From the NCBI GenBank assembly GCA_015680685.1, contig MNCI01028772.1, positions 326,892-390,891 of the forward strand: a DNA stretch of 64,000 bases, written 5' to 3'. Positions 11,421 through 22,894 of this stretch are shown here, one piece after another. Below the pieces are notes generated by a model, which was not told the origin of the DNA, did no database searches, and saw nothing but the letters and a program-made list of their open reading frames with translations. The DNA comes from Gnetum montanum. Lineage: Eukaryota > Streptophyta > Gnetopsida > Gnetales > Gnetaceae. Each line of letters starts with the position of its first letter. Position 1 is the first letter of the stretch. The translations under genes and the position numbers were made by a program.

Positions 11421-13552
11421 AAAATTAAAACAAGAGCCTTAATAAGAGATTATTAGTCAATGTACAATAGACCAAACCTTTCCATGAATTTAGAATGATC
11501 AATGCACATAGTACCTCTGAGAAGGGATGACCCTGCTTACTATTTCAAATCTCCTTCTTCCAACTCAGTCATGGGGGAGATGGCCACCTCTGTTAACCAA
11601 TTGAGACCCTCAATTCCTTTTTAAGTTTTTATTTTACACATTTCTTTTTTACAGATTTCTTTAACCTTTTTTTTTTGCCACATCGTTTATACTTTTTCAT
11701 TTCTTTTTGTGATTGTTTGTTTCATTTGTTTTTATTTTTTGTTTTTTGGTTTTTGTTTTTGTTTTTGTTGTTGTTGTTGTTGTTGTTGTTGTTATTCTTG
11801 TTTTTGTCTTTGTTGTTGTTTTTGTTTTGTTAGATTCATCACCTAGAAAGTGCTCCTGATGGTGGTATGAACTGTATTCTATTGATTGCTAATGTTTGGT
11901 TTTTACCCTTGAGTTATAATGTTAATACTAAGGTATGGTTCTTTTGATATAACAGGCAATGAGTCCACATCATCCATGCATTCATGAATTTCTATGCTCT
12001 CTCTTGGCTTGGAACTGTATGGCCCCTTTCTTTAATAATAAAACTATTAACGAATTGGTGACTATGCATTTCTCAAACTAAGGAAGGACTCAAGGACCAA
12101 AAAGGCTATGACTTCAAGAGGATTTGATGCATTTGTGCTAGCTATTCTCTTGGGTACTTGGATGTTTTTCTTCTCAAGTTTCCCTTACCATTCTGACATT
12201 GCTCCATTATTGGGAAGCTAAGCCAATAAAAATAAGTCTTTGCATGGTGTGGTTCTCATGCAAAAAAAAAAAAATAGTGAGAATTCAAAGCACACCCCTT
12301 AGACAAAATAATCATCTGGGATACAAGCATTGGTCATGGAACTAAACAAACATGTTCCCTCTAACTAAGGCCCATTCTCGCTTCCTATTTTTCCCTTTTT
12401 CGTTTCCTTGGAATGGTGGTGACTCTTTGGCGGAAGCATTCTTGTTACTTCAAGTGGATGGATTGGCCAAGTGTATTAATGTGAAGTCACTAGATGTGGA
12501 TTGTTTGAGGCTGGATTTGGAATGAGATCTACTCAGTCACATTAACCATAAATACACAAGGGACTGTACACCACCTTTTTCTTGGGACTCCATTCCATTC
12601 TCTTCTTTCCATCATTCTTTCTCCATTTTTCACCTCATTGTCGACTGTATCAATAATCTATATTTTGGTTAATGCATTGTTTTCTCTTTGGTGAATTCTT
12701 GGGGTTAAGTCTTTAACTCTTGCTCCCAAATGACATTCCCAATGCCTACAGACTCTTTGAATGTGGGGTTGTCATGGCATAAAGGGCATGAGCCTGCTTT
12801 GGGGAGGACCCACTGGCATTTCCTATTTGGTGCATCAGTTAACCTTTTTCCCTTAAAAATTTTTGCAATCAACATTTGTTTTGTTCATTTCCATCTCTGA
12901 CATCCATTTTATCTGCGTTACCATTGTTTCTTTTTCTCCATATTTCTTATTCCTTATCTTTTTCCATTCTATCGCTATTGGAGGATTGCTCTTAGTCATG
13001 GGGGTCCTAGTCCAATTTTTTCAATTTTTCCTAACCCCTACACCTTGGGTAATCACCAGTGTTATATCTCTAGAATCCGTATCGGCCATATCACAACTCA
13101 GCCAATGGACCTTACACCGAAGCAAGGTATCAACTATATTGTGATTTACTTATCCTTGCTCATATGTGACTGTGTTATGTGTGCATCTGGCAATCATACA
13201 GCAATGGACTAGACCTGGAGGAAACACTCAGGATGGACTAGTGCTGGAACAGTTGTACAAGGAACAAGATTGATGGTGTGCTTATGGATGAACAACGGAA
13301 GACGTAATCTTGGCGTCAGAAGCAACATGTCTTCTCCTTTTTCTCTCTCTCTCTTCTCTTACCTACCAAATAAGGCTAGATGTCAAATGTGTATAGTGTT
13401 CACTCTTGTGGTCATGAACACTAATGTTGCCATGTATTGTAATGTTGATCCATTCACATGTCACCCAATTCACCATTAGTTGTCAGTCAAGTCAATAATC
13501 CCATACCTTCCCAATATTTTTTAAGGAACTCGAGGACACGTTTTCATTCAGT
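11421..13552 (+). other. Non-coding interior of E1 (ORF2 absent)
   Basis: No supportable coding sequence is present. It contains a T-rich microsatellite with (GTT)n at 11766-11793 within 11690-11832. A conserved block (GGGCATGAGCCTGCTTTGGGGAGGACCCAC) lies at 12765-12820. A stretch at 12950-13040 is homologous to 740-830 of element B, just before B's ORF2. The ORF2 body itself is missing. A CT-rich run is at 13330-13365. Confidence 0.55.
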
Positions 13553-13562
13553 CATGGGGGTA
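13553..13562 (+). other. Polypurine tract of E1
   Basis: CATGGGGGTA precedes the 3' LTR start TGATGAG. It is the same placement and motif as in the other members. Confidence 0.75.
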
Positions 13563-14363
13563 TGATGAGCCACAATATCGCATCAGCCACACTATATCGC
13601 ATACACGATATCACGTTCTACCTCATCTTCTATAAATAAGAGGCAGTGCCCTTTGTTCCAAAGTAGTTAGACTTAGACCCTTAGCCAAATTCTTGCAATT
13701 TAGTCATTCCAAAGTTAGAATAATTTTTTTGTGCCCGTAGTAGGAGCCATAGAGTGAACGGATCTATATTCCAACAATTTGTACTTGAGCACACATTTGT
13801 GTACAACAATAAAGATGAACTTTATGATAAACCTTGCAGCATACAGATTAAGCTAATTAGTAATTAATTATTTTTGAATGTTTAATGCTTTCCTAGTTAA
13901 TTAATATCTCTCTCAACCTTCGATCCTCTAAGTTAAGTACACTCAATACGACTGCTTCGAGCATGCATGTAGCGCTTAGTAACCCAGTAACGATTACCGT
14001 TTGGTAATCCCAGCAACGTTGCACTGGTTTAGGATGCATACGGCAAGTGGGAACGGATACTGGTGTTAGGAACATTTAGGAACTAGTTAATAAATAGTTA
14101 ATGTAAGTTAGCTACTTAGTTTTCTCTCCCTCTCCTTTATTAGTAGAAGACATAAAAAAGACAAAGGCTATAAAAATCACATACCTCAAGCTTACTTAAC
14201 CATACAACCGTGACAATACAAGTAAGTTTGGTAAGACAATAATTGATTAACCCTGAGTGTTCCATTAAGGCGTGTAAGCAATTAGTCCTTGGAGTTTGAC
14301 TGGATCATGCATAAAACACTCATATTCGTATGGTTGAGTGTAGGGGTACCTTGCCACTCATCA
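13563..14363 (+). repeat. 3' LTR of E1 (801 bp)
   Basis: It has the same length and body as the 5' LTR, with scattered mostly transition differences. The U3 palindromes are arranged differently: one motif first, then two joined by TAC (13570-13612), whereas the 5' LTR has two joined first and then one. It ends CTCATCA, followed by the CCTTA duplication. Confidence 0.92.
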
Positions 14364-15518
14364 CCTTAGTTGCTCCCACTATGAGAATCCATGACCTAGG
14401 CAGCTGTGCAGTAGTGAATAGTATCTATCCATTGCTGCAATAAGGATTTCATGAGTCCCTTGCTTCCATCCTTGGATTTGTTTCCTTAAGTTAGACACCC
14501 ATGAGTAGTTTTGGTACTTATCATTGAAGATCTCTAGCATGGTACTTTAGCTTTTGATTGATTCAGGTTCGAGTGATTTGTAGCAGCTCTCTACCTCTTT
14601 CACAAGTGTTCTTAGGAACAACTTCAACTTCTGTGAATCACTTTCAATGTTCTATAGGGCATGGGCATCATGGAAACATTGGAGGTGATGTTGTGGATCA
14701 ACATTATAGCTACCTTCAAATCTTGGCATGTTATTCATATCGTGCCGTTTGATACTGCTATCCCTCACATGCCTGGTTGGTATGTGTATAGCTTCATGAT
14801 TGTTTATCATGCTAGGGTTGCCATTAGGGGCTCATTATCATAATCAAGTTCATGTGCTATCTTGTAGCAGTGCCTCCTTCTATGTTCATCCCTTTCGTGA
14901 TCCTCTCTTTGATCCCTTCATCTTCTTTGCTCATATCCTTCATCTCCTAAATCAAAGTATCTTGAATGATGGTCATGATGGTCATGAGTCCTTCTTTCTT
15001 CTCTATCATAGTCCACCAATGATTATGATGAGGTGGATGAGGTAGTATGAGAACGGTGTCGACTTGTCCTCCTTTCATCATTCCATTGTTCTCCTTTGTA
15101 AGGCATCCAATTCTTCCAAGACAATGAAAATGTTGACTTGCTTCCCTTTGTTGTGTGCATGTTTGATTTCCATAGTAGCATCTTTCCTCATCCACTTCTT
15201 TGTGGGGTCATAGGGTCTTATCATGTGATGAGTTACATTATACCCTTCCTGGATTTGATCTAAATGCATTCCCCTTAAGGTAATTTGGAGCATGCTAAGT
15301 GCTGCATGTTCTAGAGGTAGGACTATGTTGCCTTGCATGTCTCTCCAACTCATTTGTCTATCCTGATGGAGGATAAAAGTAAAACCTGGATGATAAGGAT
15401 CAATTTGAGCATAAGTGATTCTTGTTTGCATTGCATCCCCCCATTCTTCTACATTGATTCTGTCATTGCTTCCCTGTGGTTCCTTAGCAGGTGATGTTGT
15501 ATTCTTGTTTGAAGCCAT
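14364..15518 (-). pseudogene. Gag N-terminus and core of element D (right of E1)
   Basis: A clean start (MASNKNTTSPAKEPQGSNDR) at 15518 is open to 15078, with GFTFILHQDRQMSWRDMQGN and then IVLPLEHAALSMLQI. This is the same N-terminal block as E1 gag. It continues leftwards with frameshifts through the core (PRFEG-like, then KQIQ.WKQGT) to CLGHGFS at the E1 junction. The N-terminal 146 residues are the best-preserved gag N-terminus in the window. Confidence 0.7.
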
Positions 15519-15649
15519 GTTATTGTTTAAGACGTTTCTTTAAGTGTGCTTACTTCAGAGTTATGACTTTTAACTTTGAATCTAATACAATGAACTTTGT
15601 GAAATCAATTACTCAAGATACATTAACTAGTTTTTTACAACTGTGCTAA

Positions 15650-16220
15650 TGATGAGCAGTGGAGCAATCCAACACCCAACCATACAAGTCACAAGTGTTT
15701 CACGTGTGACCAAATCGTAATCTATGGACGAGGTAATGTGATTATGCTAGTAATTAGTTTAAGTTCGTAACCATTTTCTTCCCACATGGAGCTAGGGAAG
15801 TTTACGTGTATAGTTTAGCTCATAATGAGGTGTATGATAACTGATGTTGTAGGGCCATTGTTACTCCTAATGAACATGGTGAAGTAAAAAGAGTTTTTAA
15901 GTCTAGGTCTGACTAAAATAGTAAACAAATCTATTCTATCCTAAGGCAATGAATATCTAGTCCTGACCTTCCGTACACACCTTAGGCTTTGTATAACTTC
16001 TACTAGGATTACCAAGTAGTTCGCTATTGGGTGAACCAAGCAATAACACTGCTAGGTTACTAAGCAATTACACTACATCAAACTACACTATGGGCATTTA
16101 CACTTCTAATTGCTAAATTACGAAAACAAATTGAAAGTTTAGTTACCATGGAATGAAACTTACATGGATCCATGCACCTAAGTGTTGTATCTATAGGCTT
16201 GCATGCATCCCACGATATTG
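15650..16220 (-). repeat. 5' LTR of element D, right end eroded
   Basis: The left edge TGATGAGCAG (15650) is in the position of the U5 end. It reads CCAACCATACAAGTCAC, GTGTTTCACG, then GATTACCAAGTAG and GGTTACTAAGCA like the other LTRs. The next bases on the internal side (TTAGCACAGTTG on the minus strand) fit a decayed tRNA-Asp site. A CACGATATTGCATAT motif near 16210-16225 is probably the U3 palindrome cluster. I could not find the expected CTCATCA, so the right boundary is approximate. Confidence 0.6.
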
Positions 16221-18429
16221 CATATACAATGACATAACTATATCCCAAATCATAGTCCACGAAAAACTTCACTTTATCACACCTCCTCAAAGAGGATAAC
16301 AAAATCATTACAGGAATGAGAGAGGAGGCAGAATTTTCAGAAATGCGCCTTATTACTTTGAATAAGACCAGTAGATTTTAAAGAAAATAAAATAAGTTAC
16401 CATTGAGGCCACATGGCCTACTGGCCACGCAAGCTTTGGAGATGGGAGTGGGCCACGTAGGCCTGGCAACGTAGTGAGCAGGCCCCGCAGAGGTTGCACA
16501 ACGCACCTTGCCACCTCAGCCCCACGTTGGCAGGCAACACTATCCAGCAGTAGTGCCAAAACCATGATTGTAATTTTAAAATGACGTTATGTGTTAAGTC
16601 GTATGGGCTACACCAGCAACAAATTATTATACGTACGAAGACACGAAGGTAATGATTTTTACAACGAATAAATTCATATGCAGGGACACTTTTGTTTGAT
16701 ACGATAAGTATCAAGATTCAAGGTTTTCTTTCCAAAGGTTGCTTCTGGTGCTCTGTACCTGTCTACGTGCTTTTGTGTCAGGCAGTACTTGTTGAAATTA
16801 ATATTTTGTGCAACAGAAATTTAAAAATTTTAACATCAACCTGATGAAATATTTAACTTCCCAAAACGCCTCCTAGATGCTTCCCCTTCTTACCCACTAT
16901 GGTTAATACGATTTTTTTAAAACCACCTTGTTATTGTCATGGTTTACATTAGTTTAGAAAACAGAAACTGTTTTCATTTATTAAATTTAGATCCAAATCT
17001 TATCACTACACTAGTTCACTCTTAACCATGTGGTGTGATGCTTATATATTTTAGAGTGGTCAAACCTATATGATGCTAATAAATTTCATTAGTTGTTCAT
17101 TGGAACCAAACCTTGTAGAATGCAAATTACAATCTTAACTAACAAGTCACTACATGCCATTAATGTCTTCAAAAATCTACAATCTTTGAACTTTCCTTGA
17201 ATACCTGTATGTTCAAGACAAAAGGAATGCAATGTCATGATCTAATACGAATCTCATGCACCATCGACACTAACATGTATCTATGGATCATTAATTAAAA
17301 AATGAAGAACAATGCATAATTAAGAACTTAGATGTCCCTTTAGACATTTCATAATTTAAAAATACTTATTAACTAAATTATTATTCAGTGAACTATGAAA
17401 TTACATATTACTTCAAATTTTATTTTCAAATTATGCTTGAGTTACCTTTATGTTTTGCCTAAATTTTACTAAAGTATTATGTTTACTATGGATCTTAAGG
17501 CTCATACCCTAAAATAGTTTAGGGTTCCAAACCACCAAAGTACCTTAAATTTAAGATACTAGTTACATGTTAGACTATAGGGATATGGTGTAATAAATCG
17601 TTATTGTCATGGAATAGCTATCACATGCATTATTTTGGTTGTATTATTTTGACCATGATGTTTGAGAGATGACTCAAGAATAACTATCCTCAAAATGTCT
17701 GTGTGATAGTAAGTAGTACAAAAAGTTATATATTCATTGAATAATGAATTGGTATAAGTAGTTATCTAGGATATACAAATCATTATTATTGTCAAATAGC
17801 TATCACATGCATTATTTTGGTTGTATTACTTTGGCCATGATGATATTTGAGAGATGGTTCAACGATAATTATTGTGATGATTATTTTGGTTATATTACTT
17901 TGGAAATGATGTTTCTTGAGAGGTCCCTCAAAGATAATTATCATGATGGTAAGAAGTATAAAAAGCCATACATCTATCAATTGATGAATATATCAAAAGA
18001 ATTGATTTTTTCCAATTCTTAAGAATTTTTTTTGTTTCATATCTTTCCAAAATGAATAGTTATAAAGAAATTTCAGCATTGAGCATAGGATTTAAGGTTT
18101 CCATTCCAAAATTTTTACTACTAAGTAAACACCTCAATATGGCTTAATATTATAATTGCAAAGAATTTTACACATTAAATCACTAATGTTAAAAGGTAGG
18201 GCTTCAAAAAGAACAAAGACTATACTAATCCTACTAGAATATTCACTTTTTGTTGATTAACAATGACTTTGGGCATGATCTTAAGTCTTGATTTGCCTTG
18301 TTGACAACCCTTGTAGTTGAACCATTAGGCTTTTAAGGTTAAACTTTCGTTGTTTATTACTCCAATAGTTGTAATAGAAAAATTTACATAATGGATTGTA
18401 TTTATCAAAAATATAATCATTTATCTAAT
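16221..18429. other. Intergenic sequence with a GC-rich patch and tandem repeats
   Basis: No gene is supported. 16400-16560 is clearly richer in G and C than its surroundings (many GGCC, CCACGT and GGCAACG words), with no convincing frame of its own. 16790-17580 is AT-rich with nothing recognisable. 17590-17965 contains the tandem repeats annotated separately. 18000-18429 is AT-rich. Confidence 0.4.
17590..17965 (+). repeat. Three decayed tandem repeats
   Basis: The phrase 'AGCTATCACATGCATTATTT' then TGGTTGTATTA occurs at about 17616 and 17800. A third shorter copy (GATTATTTTGGTTATATTAC) starts near 17878. Each is followed by CCATGATG or AAATGATG, TTGAGAG and a TCAA.GATAA segment. Spacing is roughly 185 then 80 bases. 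It looks like local duplication of non-coding sequence. Confidence 0.6.
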
Positions 18430-19700
18430 AAAAATATAATTTCTTTTAGGTGGTTGTAAGCTTCAAGATTTTGGGAGGCAAACTTGTATTTTGGTTACTA
18501 AGCTAGCTTGGGAGGTTTGGTCCTAGGCGAACAAGCCTTGGGTTAATTATCTTTAGATGTGCTATCCTAATTTATGGACTTTCCTAGCCAAAGCTTGAAG
18601 ATAAGAGAGGATGAACTTTCTTTCAATACCTTGGATGATGCAAATTTAGGGAAGTTGATGTTCAAGTGAAAGGTATTTCGATACGAGAAGCTCATTGCAA
18701 AATGATCGGGAAAATTTTTCTTGAAGTAGTCATCCTATTGCACCAAGGTCCAAGGGCACATGTAAAGGGTTACTTTAATAGAATAGTTGAGAATTCCATT
18801 AATCTTCCATGATAACAATAGACAAGGTCAAACATAGCCACCCAAATTTAGTCCATGAAGATACCTTACAATTTGTTTTTACAAACCACCAACAATGGAT
18901 CTCATGTCTTTATAGGTAATCCTTTTGCCAAAATAAGGGGATGGGACCTTATTTGGAGGTTGCATTATTGACCAAAGGTGAGGATTTTTCCTTGGTTGTT
19001 GGCTCATTATGTAGTTCTCACTCAAGAAAAACTCCAACAATGGGGTTTTGTCATGGCCTCCCAATGTATCCTTTGCCATAAGGAGATTGAAATTGCAACA
19101 CATCTTTTCAAAGAAAGTTTATTTAGAAAGGTTATAGGTCAATCCATGTCCATATGGACTAGAATCATGTGAGATTGATAGTGGACAATGATTTATAGAA
19201 GGGCCCATCATTCAAGGCCACTTGCATGAGATTTCATTGTAGGTGAAGGTTGCCTAGGAGATTTGTCTTGAGCAAAATGCTCACACTTTTCATGCAAAGT
19301 ACAAAAGCTATCCCTTTAAATGCATCCTGAAAGCATTCTCCAACTCTCACTTATGGAAAAACATCTATGAATGCACGATGACAATGTTTAACATTCATGA
19401 CTCCTTGTAGGATGAGCCAATGTGACACCTATAAATTGTGTGTTCTTATATTTTTCCAAATATGCATACCCTCTATTTTAAATGAACTTTATGATGTTGC
19501 ACATGACTATTTTTGGGTTTTGGTTTTGGTTTCGATGCCTTATAGGAATTTCTAGGGCTTTTTAATTGACTTGGGTGTTCATCTGTTTTGCTGGAGGATC
19601 TTCTACCTTCCATGATGGTATTGTTATTGTACTTGTTGATTTAGGGGTTCATCAATCTTATTATATCAATGACCAAACTTTTCCTCAAAAAAAAAATTTA
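18430..19700 (+). mobile_element. L1-type LINE, 3' fragment
   Basis: A segment at about 18495-18590 reads KLAWEVWS, ANKPWVNYL, MCYPNL, like the post-RT region of plant L1 proteins. At 18971-19170 KVRIFPWLLAHYVVLTQEKL, QQWGF, then CILCHKEIEIATHLF matches the zinc-binding reverse-transcriptase tail (zf-RVT; the final Cys is replaced). The 3' end is ATATCAATGACC followed by an A-rich run near 19688-19697. It is 5'-truncated and decayed, and the catalytic RT domain is absent. Confidence 0.65.
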
Positions 19701-20639
19701 ATTTCTTTCATTAGTCTCTTTTCAAAAAAAGTGCCTAAATTGAATAAAAAATATAATCATGTCTCCCTATGGCATTGATTACATCACTCATGCTTAACAT
19801 AATATCATACGAGTTCCTCAAGGTAGAGTTTGCAATGTATTTTATGATGAAACCATTCCTAGTTTAAAGGCTTATAAGTTTTCATTATTCATTTAATGGA
19901 TTACTACTAAGTTTCCATTTATTTAATAGTTCCTTTTATCTTATTCTCTATTAGTTAGTTACATATTTTCCATCAATGGAATTTTAATTATTGTTTATTT
20001 GTTACTTTAATTACTAGGAAGTTTTCAATTAATTAAAAGAAGGAAACTTACCAATTATGATTGCATTATTTATTTACATTTTACTTGCTTTAGTTTTGTT
20101 ATAATTTTCACTACGAAGAAGAATCAAAAAGTTATCTTGAAACTCAAGTGTTATGTAAAAGGGAAGGCAAAGAGATGGAGTAATGGATAGGGAGTATTGA
20201 ATATAAAAAAGAGGAGGCAAAATTAAAAACAAAAAGGAGGAATAGGAACACTTCTATGAAAGACTTGTGCTACTTCAACTATTTACTATTTTATTAAAGG
20301 GGCTCCAACAATGCTCCTACATTCTTATTCTTCTTCTTTTCTAATTTTGTATCTCTCATATGCTGTCTACTTATCCTCATTGTCATTTAAAAGGAAGACA
20401 AAAGTCAATTCCTTATAGAGTTTTTATTTTTACTTCTTCTTTGGGACTTTGAAAGTGGTGTATGGTCATAGATGCTCTTCAATATCTTAGGTTGAAGGTT
20501 TTCATGATTGATAACTTGTCCAAGCAATCTTCATGAACTCAAGTTAAGATAAGTTTTTATATTTTTATTTTATATTTAAATTTTTATTAAATTGAGGTAG
20601 AATGGTAAAAATGGAGATAGGTTAGTGGTGTTCTATGTG
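19701..20639. other. AT-rich sequence, nothing recognised
   Basis: I see no frame, RNA gene or repeat boundary that can be supported in this stretch. Short T-rich and A-rich runs are common. Confidence 0.4.
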
Positions 20640-21130
20640 ATAAAATAATATCGATAAAATTAAAAAGGAAATTTTATAGGACAACAATTAGGCGCACTAT
20701 CTTATAGGGTGCTAAATGTTGCATAGTGCAAAAAAGGCATAAATAACAAATTAGTGTGGGAGAAATGTGAGTTCTTTTGATGGATGTTGAATGTTACAAG
20801 AAGAGATAAACTACATAATACAAACATTAGATGAAGACTTCAAGTGGCTTCTATTTTAGATAAGCTACAAGAATAGTGGCTTAGATGGTTTGGACATGTG
20901 CAAAGAAGATCAGACTATGAGCCTATAAATAAAGGTTGCTACATCACTATTTTAGGAAAACCATTGAAAGAAAAACCAAAAAAGACATGGAAAAAAATTA
21001 TTGAAGATGATTTAAAGAAGCTACAAATAAACAAGGATCTAGCTCTTCATAGAGGTGAATGGTGAAAAAAAAAACTCATGTAGCCAACCTGATTTTGTTG
21101 GAACGAGGCTAAGATAATGATGATGATTTA
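20640..21130 (+). mobile_element. RTE-type LINE, 3' fragment (copy 1)
   Basis: The decayed protein reads RTTIRRTILYRVLNVA, WMLNVTRRDKLHNTNIR, LQVASILDKLQE.WLRWFGH, VQRR, then KPKKTWKKIIEDDLKKLQ and LALHRGEW. This is the typical C-terminal end of plant RTE proteins (LRWFGHVQRR, RPKKTW, D..LA.DR..W). The 3' end has GTTGGAACGAGGCTAAGATA followed by GATGATGAT, the short-repeat tail expected of RTE. No RT core remains. Confidence 0.75.
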
Positions 21131-21404
21131 AAGTTTTATATGCATTTTTATAATTTTTTTGTAGAGCTTATTTATGTGATATCCATAGGGTTTTTAATTT
21201 TAAAACTTTGATATCATAGTTGTCATTTTTTCTTCCATCATATTTTGATAAAGTATGTTGAATTTAGTATTTCTATGTTTCAAATTATTAAAAATTGAAT
21301 GTCAAATTACCATATATTATTTTGTTATATTTAAATGTTTTCTTTAAATAAAATGTTTATGGGATTTTATGTTTTCCATATTTTGGTAAAAACATAATAA
21401 TGTA

Positions 21405-21600
21405 GTAAATAATGAGATGTTAGCCTAGCAATAAAACTCTTGATTTGAAAGCTTTAAATCATAGGTTCAATTCTGGTGGACAATGCTAAGTTATAAAGTT
21501 CTAATTAGATTATATATCTTGAGGTTGAGAACATCTACCCATCCCAATACTATATAAAGTTACATGAATATTAGATATATCTATTATACTCTAAATTTAT
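21405..21600 (+). mobile_element. tRNA-derived SINE-like sequence
   Basis: A tRNA-like head has a box A-like TTAGCCTAGCAATAAAAC, CTCTTGATTTGAAAGC, and a box B-like ATAGGTTCAATTCT at 21472-21485. The spacing is as in plant tRNA-derived SINEs. The body runs into an A/T-rich end near 21600. No flanking duplication was confirmed. Confidence 0.45.
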
Positions 21601-21905
21601 TGAAATAAAATGAAGTTTTATTACATTCGAAGACCCATAGGAAGTATTGGATGGATATTACATTTTCATAAAAAAATAAAAATAGAATCTACAAATTGAC
21701 TAAGTCTCAATGGGGGCATCAAAGACAAATTATACAAGGTTTTTTGCTATAATATTATAATGTTGTCTTAATTGGGTAGTCTCAACACAAGAAAGAAACA
21801 CATGTAACTTATTTTTAAGGGGACTAAATCTGCACAACCTACAAATGTACTCTTTCTAAGGGAGTTCAATCCATCTTCCAGTTTCAATTATAAGATGATG
21901 AGAAC
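21601..21905 (+). repeat. Dispersed repeat, copy 1 (second copy at 62228-62480)
   Basis: The segment starting AAATAAAATGAAGTTTTATT is shared with 62228-62480. Other shared words are AAGACCCATA, GGGGGCATCA/GAGGGCATAA, CACATGTAACT, and TGCACAACCTACAAATGT. The class is unknown. Confidence 0.6.
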
Positions 21906-21940
21906 TTAAGAAAAACTTGCTAATAGCATTCTAATACTTG

Positions 21941-22165
21941 ATTGGAATAGCACCTAAGAGATAGTGAGCTTCTACATCTAGTTTATTAAATTAAATGTAG
22001 TGTAAGTAAAATTTCCTCTTGCCTTCTACATTCAACCACATCTCTAGTAATTAATTCAAATAGCAGCTAAGAGATAGTAAGCTTTTATATTTAGTTTATT
22101 AAATCTAATGTGGTGAAAATAAAATTGTTTCTTGCTTTGCACATTTGACCATATCTGTGTTAAAA
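21941..22165 (+). repeat. Tandem duplication, about 113-bp unit
   Basis: 21941-22053 and 22054 to about 22165 share ATAGCACCTAAGAGATAG (copy 2: ATAGCAGCTAAGAGATAG), GAGCTTCTACATCTAGTTTA (copy 2: AAGCTTTTATATTTAGTTTA), and the ends CTTCTACATTCAACCACAT and CTTTGCACATTTGACCATAT. It is non-coding. Confidence 0.7.
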
Positions 22166-22301
22166 CCTTTTGCTTGACTGTTGGCGAATATGGTTAGAAT
22201 TTTGTTGCACTTTCTCCCAAGAAATATTCCATTTTTTCAACCATTACATTCTCTAAATAAAAAATAATAAACAAGGACAACTTAAAAAGAAAGAGAAAAT
22301 G

Positions 22302-22880
22302 GGAGAGATGTCCCAGGGTGGTGGTTCTCCTAGGCTCTCCTCATGATTTGGGGGCCGTGGAACACTTTGAGGTGCCCTTGGGTGACTCTCAAGTGTTAGA
22401 AAACCCACCTTGGCTTGGCAATACCAAGCTAGCAACAAGACACCCTTTGGTTGTAACTCTCTTCTAAGTCCGCTTCATTCCCCCTCACCGCAGAGAACTA
22501 CATGGCCCTGATTCTATGATGGTCGTAGATATGTAGGCAACCAAGATTGGATAGTTTTGGTGTGGTGCTAGGCCACACCTTGTACTAGATTGTGAGGGAT
22601 CTTGGGGTAAGCCACCTTCCTTTGTAGGTGCACCATTTTCCCTCCCACCAATGTTGTCTACAAGGTTGTTTGTATGCTTGTTTGCATGGTCCTTGTTTTG
22701 GAGTTGGTTACCCTTCGAGAGGTGCATTACCATATATGTTAAGAAGTTGTGATTCTGCTTGCACTCACTCAAGAGTTACTTGCTCTCTTAAGGTGTATTC
22801 CCCAAGTCTTTTGCCCCAAATCCATTGGATCTTAGTGAATTCTTTGGGATGCTAGACAATGTTAAGGCAACGTTGTTACA
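22302..22880 (+). repeat. 5' LTR of element F
   Basis: It matches 34269-34858 along its length: CCCAGGGTGGTGGTTCTCCT, GGTGACTCTCAAGT, CATTCCCCCTCAC, ACTACATGGCCCTGATTCTA and TGTCTACAAGGTTGTTTGT. The first base is G where the 3' LTR has T (TGAGAGATG). It ends GTTGTTACA just before the primer site. Confidence 0.88.
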
Positions 22881-22882
22881 GA

Positions 22883-22894
22883 TGGTATCGGAGC
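22883..22894 (+). other. Primer-binding site of element F (initiator tRNA-Met)
   Basis: TGGTATCGGAGC differs by one base from TGGTATCAGAGC, the common plant initiator-Met primer site. It lies two bases after the LTR. Confidence 0.85.

Larger units (their letters stand above)
7361..14363 (+). mobile_element. Element E1: complete gag-bearing LTR element, TSD CCTTA
   Basis: Two 801-bp LTRs (7361-8161 and 13563-14363) are flanked by CCTTA at 7356-7360 and 14364-14368. The primer-binding site is at 8163-8180 and the polypurine tract at 13553-13562. The interior holds a decayed gag, a post-protease tail, a T-rich microsatellite and non-coding sequence. ORF2 is missing or deleted. No RT, RNase H or integrase was seen. 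It is inserted in the gag of element D in the opposite orientation. Confidence 0.92.
5073..16220 (-). mobile_element. Element D: minus-strand gag-pro element, split by E1
   Basis: On the minus strand the order is 5' LTR (15650 to about 16220), gag N-terminus (15518 leftward), gag core (to 14364, continuing at 7360), zinc-knuckle and linker region, then a retropepsin remnant (5800-6085). E1 (7361-14363) is inserted in the gag core. The left end is interrupted by element B at 5072. The gag frame reads across the E1 insertion once one CCTTA copy is removed: CLGHGFS lies on the right side and HIIDGLRN then TRETLGIYAQG on the left. No 3' LTR is visible, because it would lie to the left of B. Confidence 0.75.

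Noticed and set aside
11690-11832. Possible coding of a poly-Val/Cys or Leu tract
   Set aside because: It is simple (GTT)n and T-rich microsatellite within non-coding retroelement sequence.
22302-22880. Segmental gene duplication with 34269-34858
   Set aside because: TG...CA-type ends, a primer site after the first copy and a polypurine tract before the second show an LTR pair.
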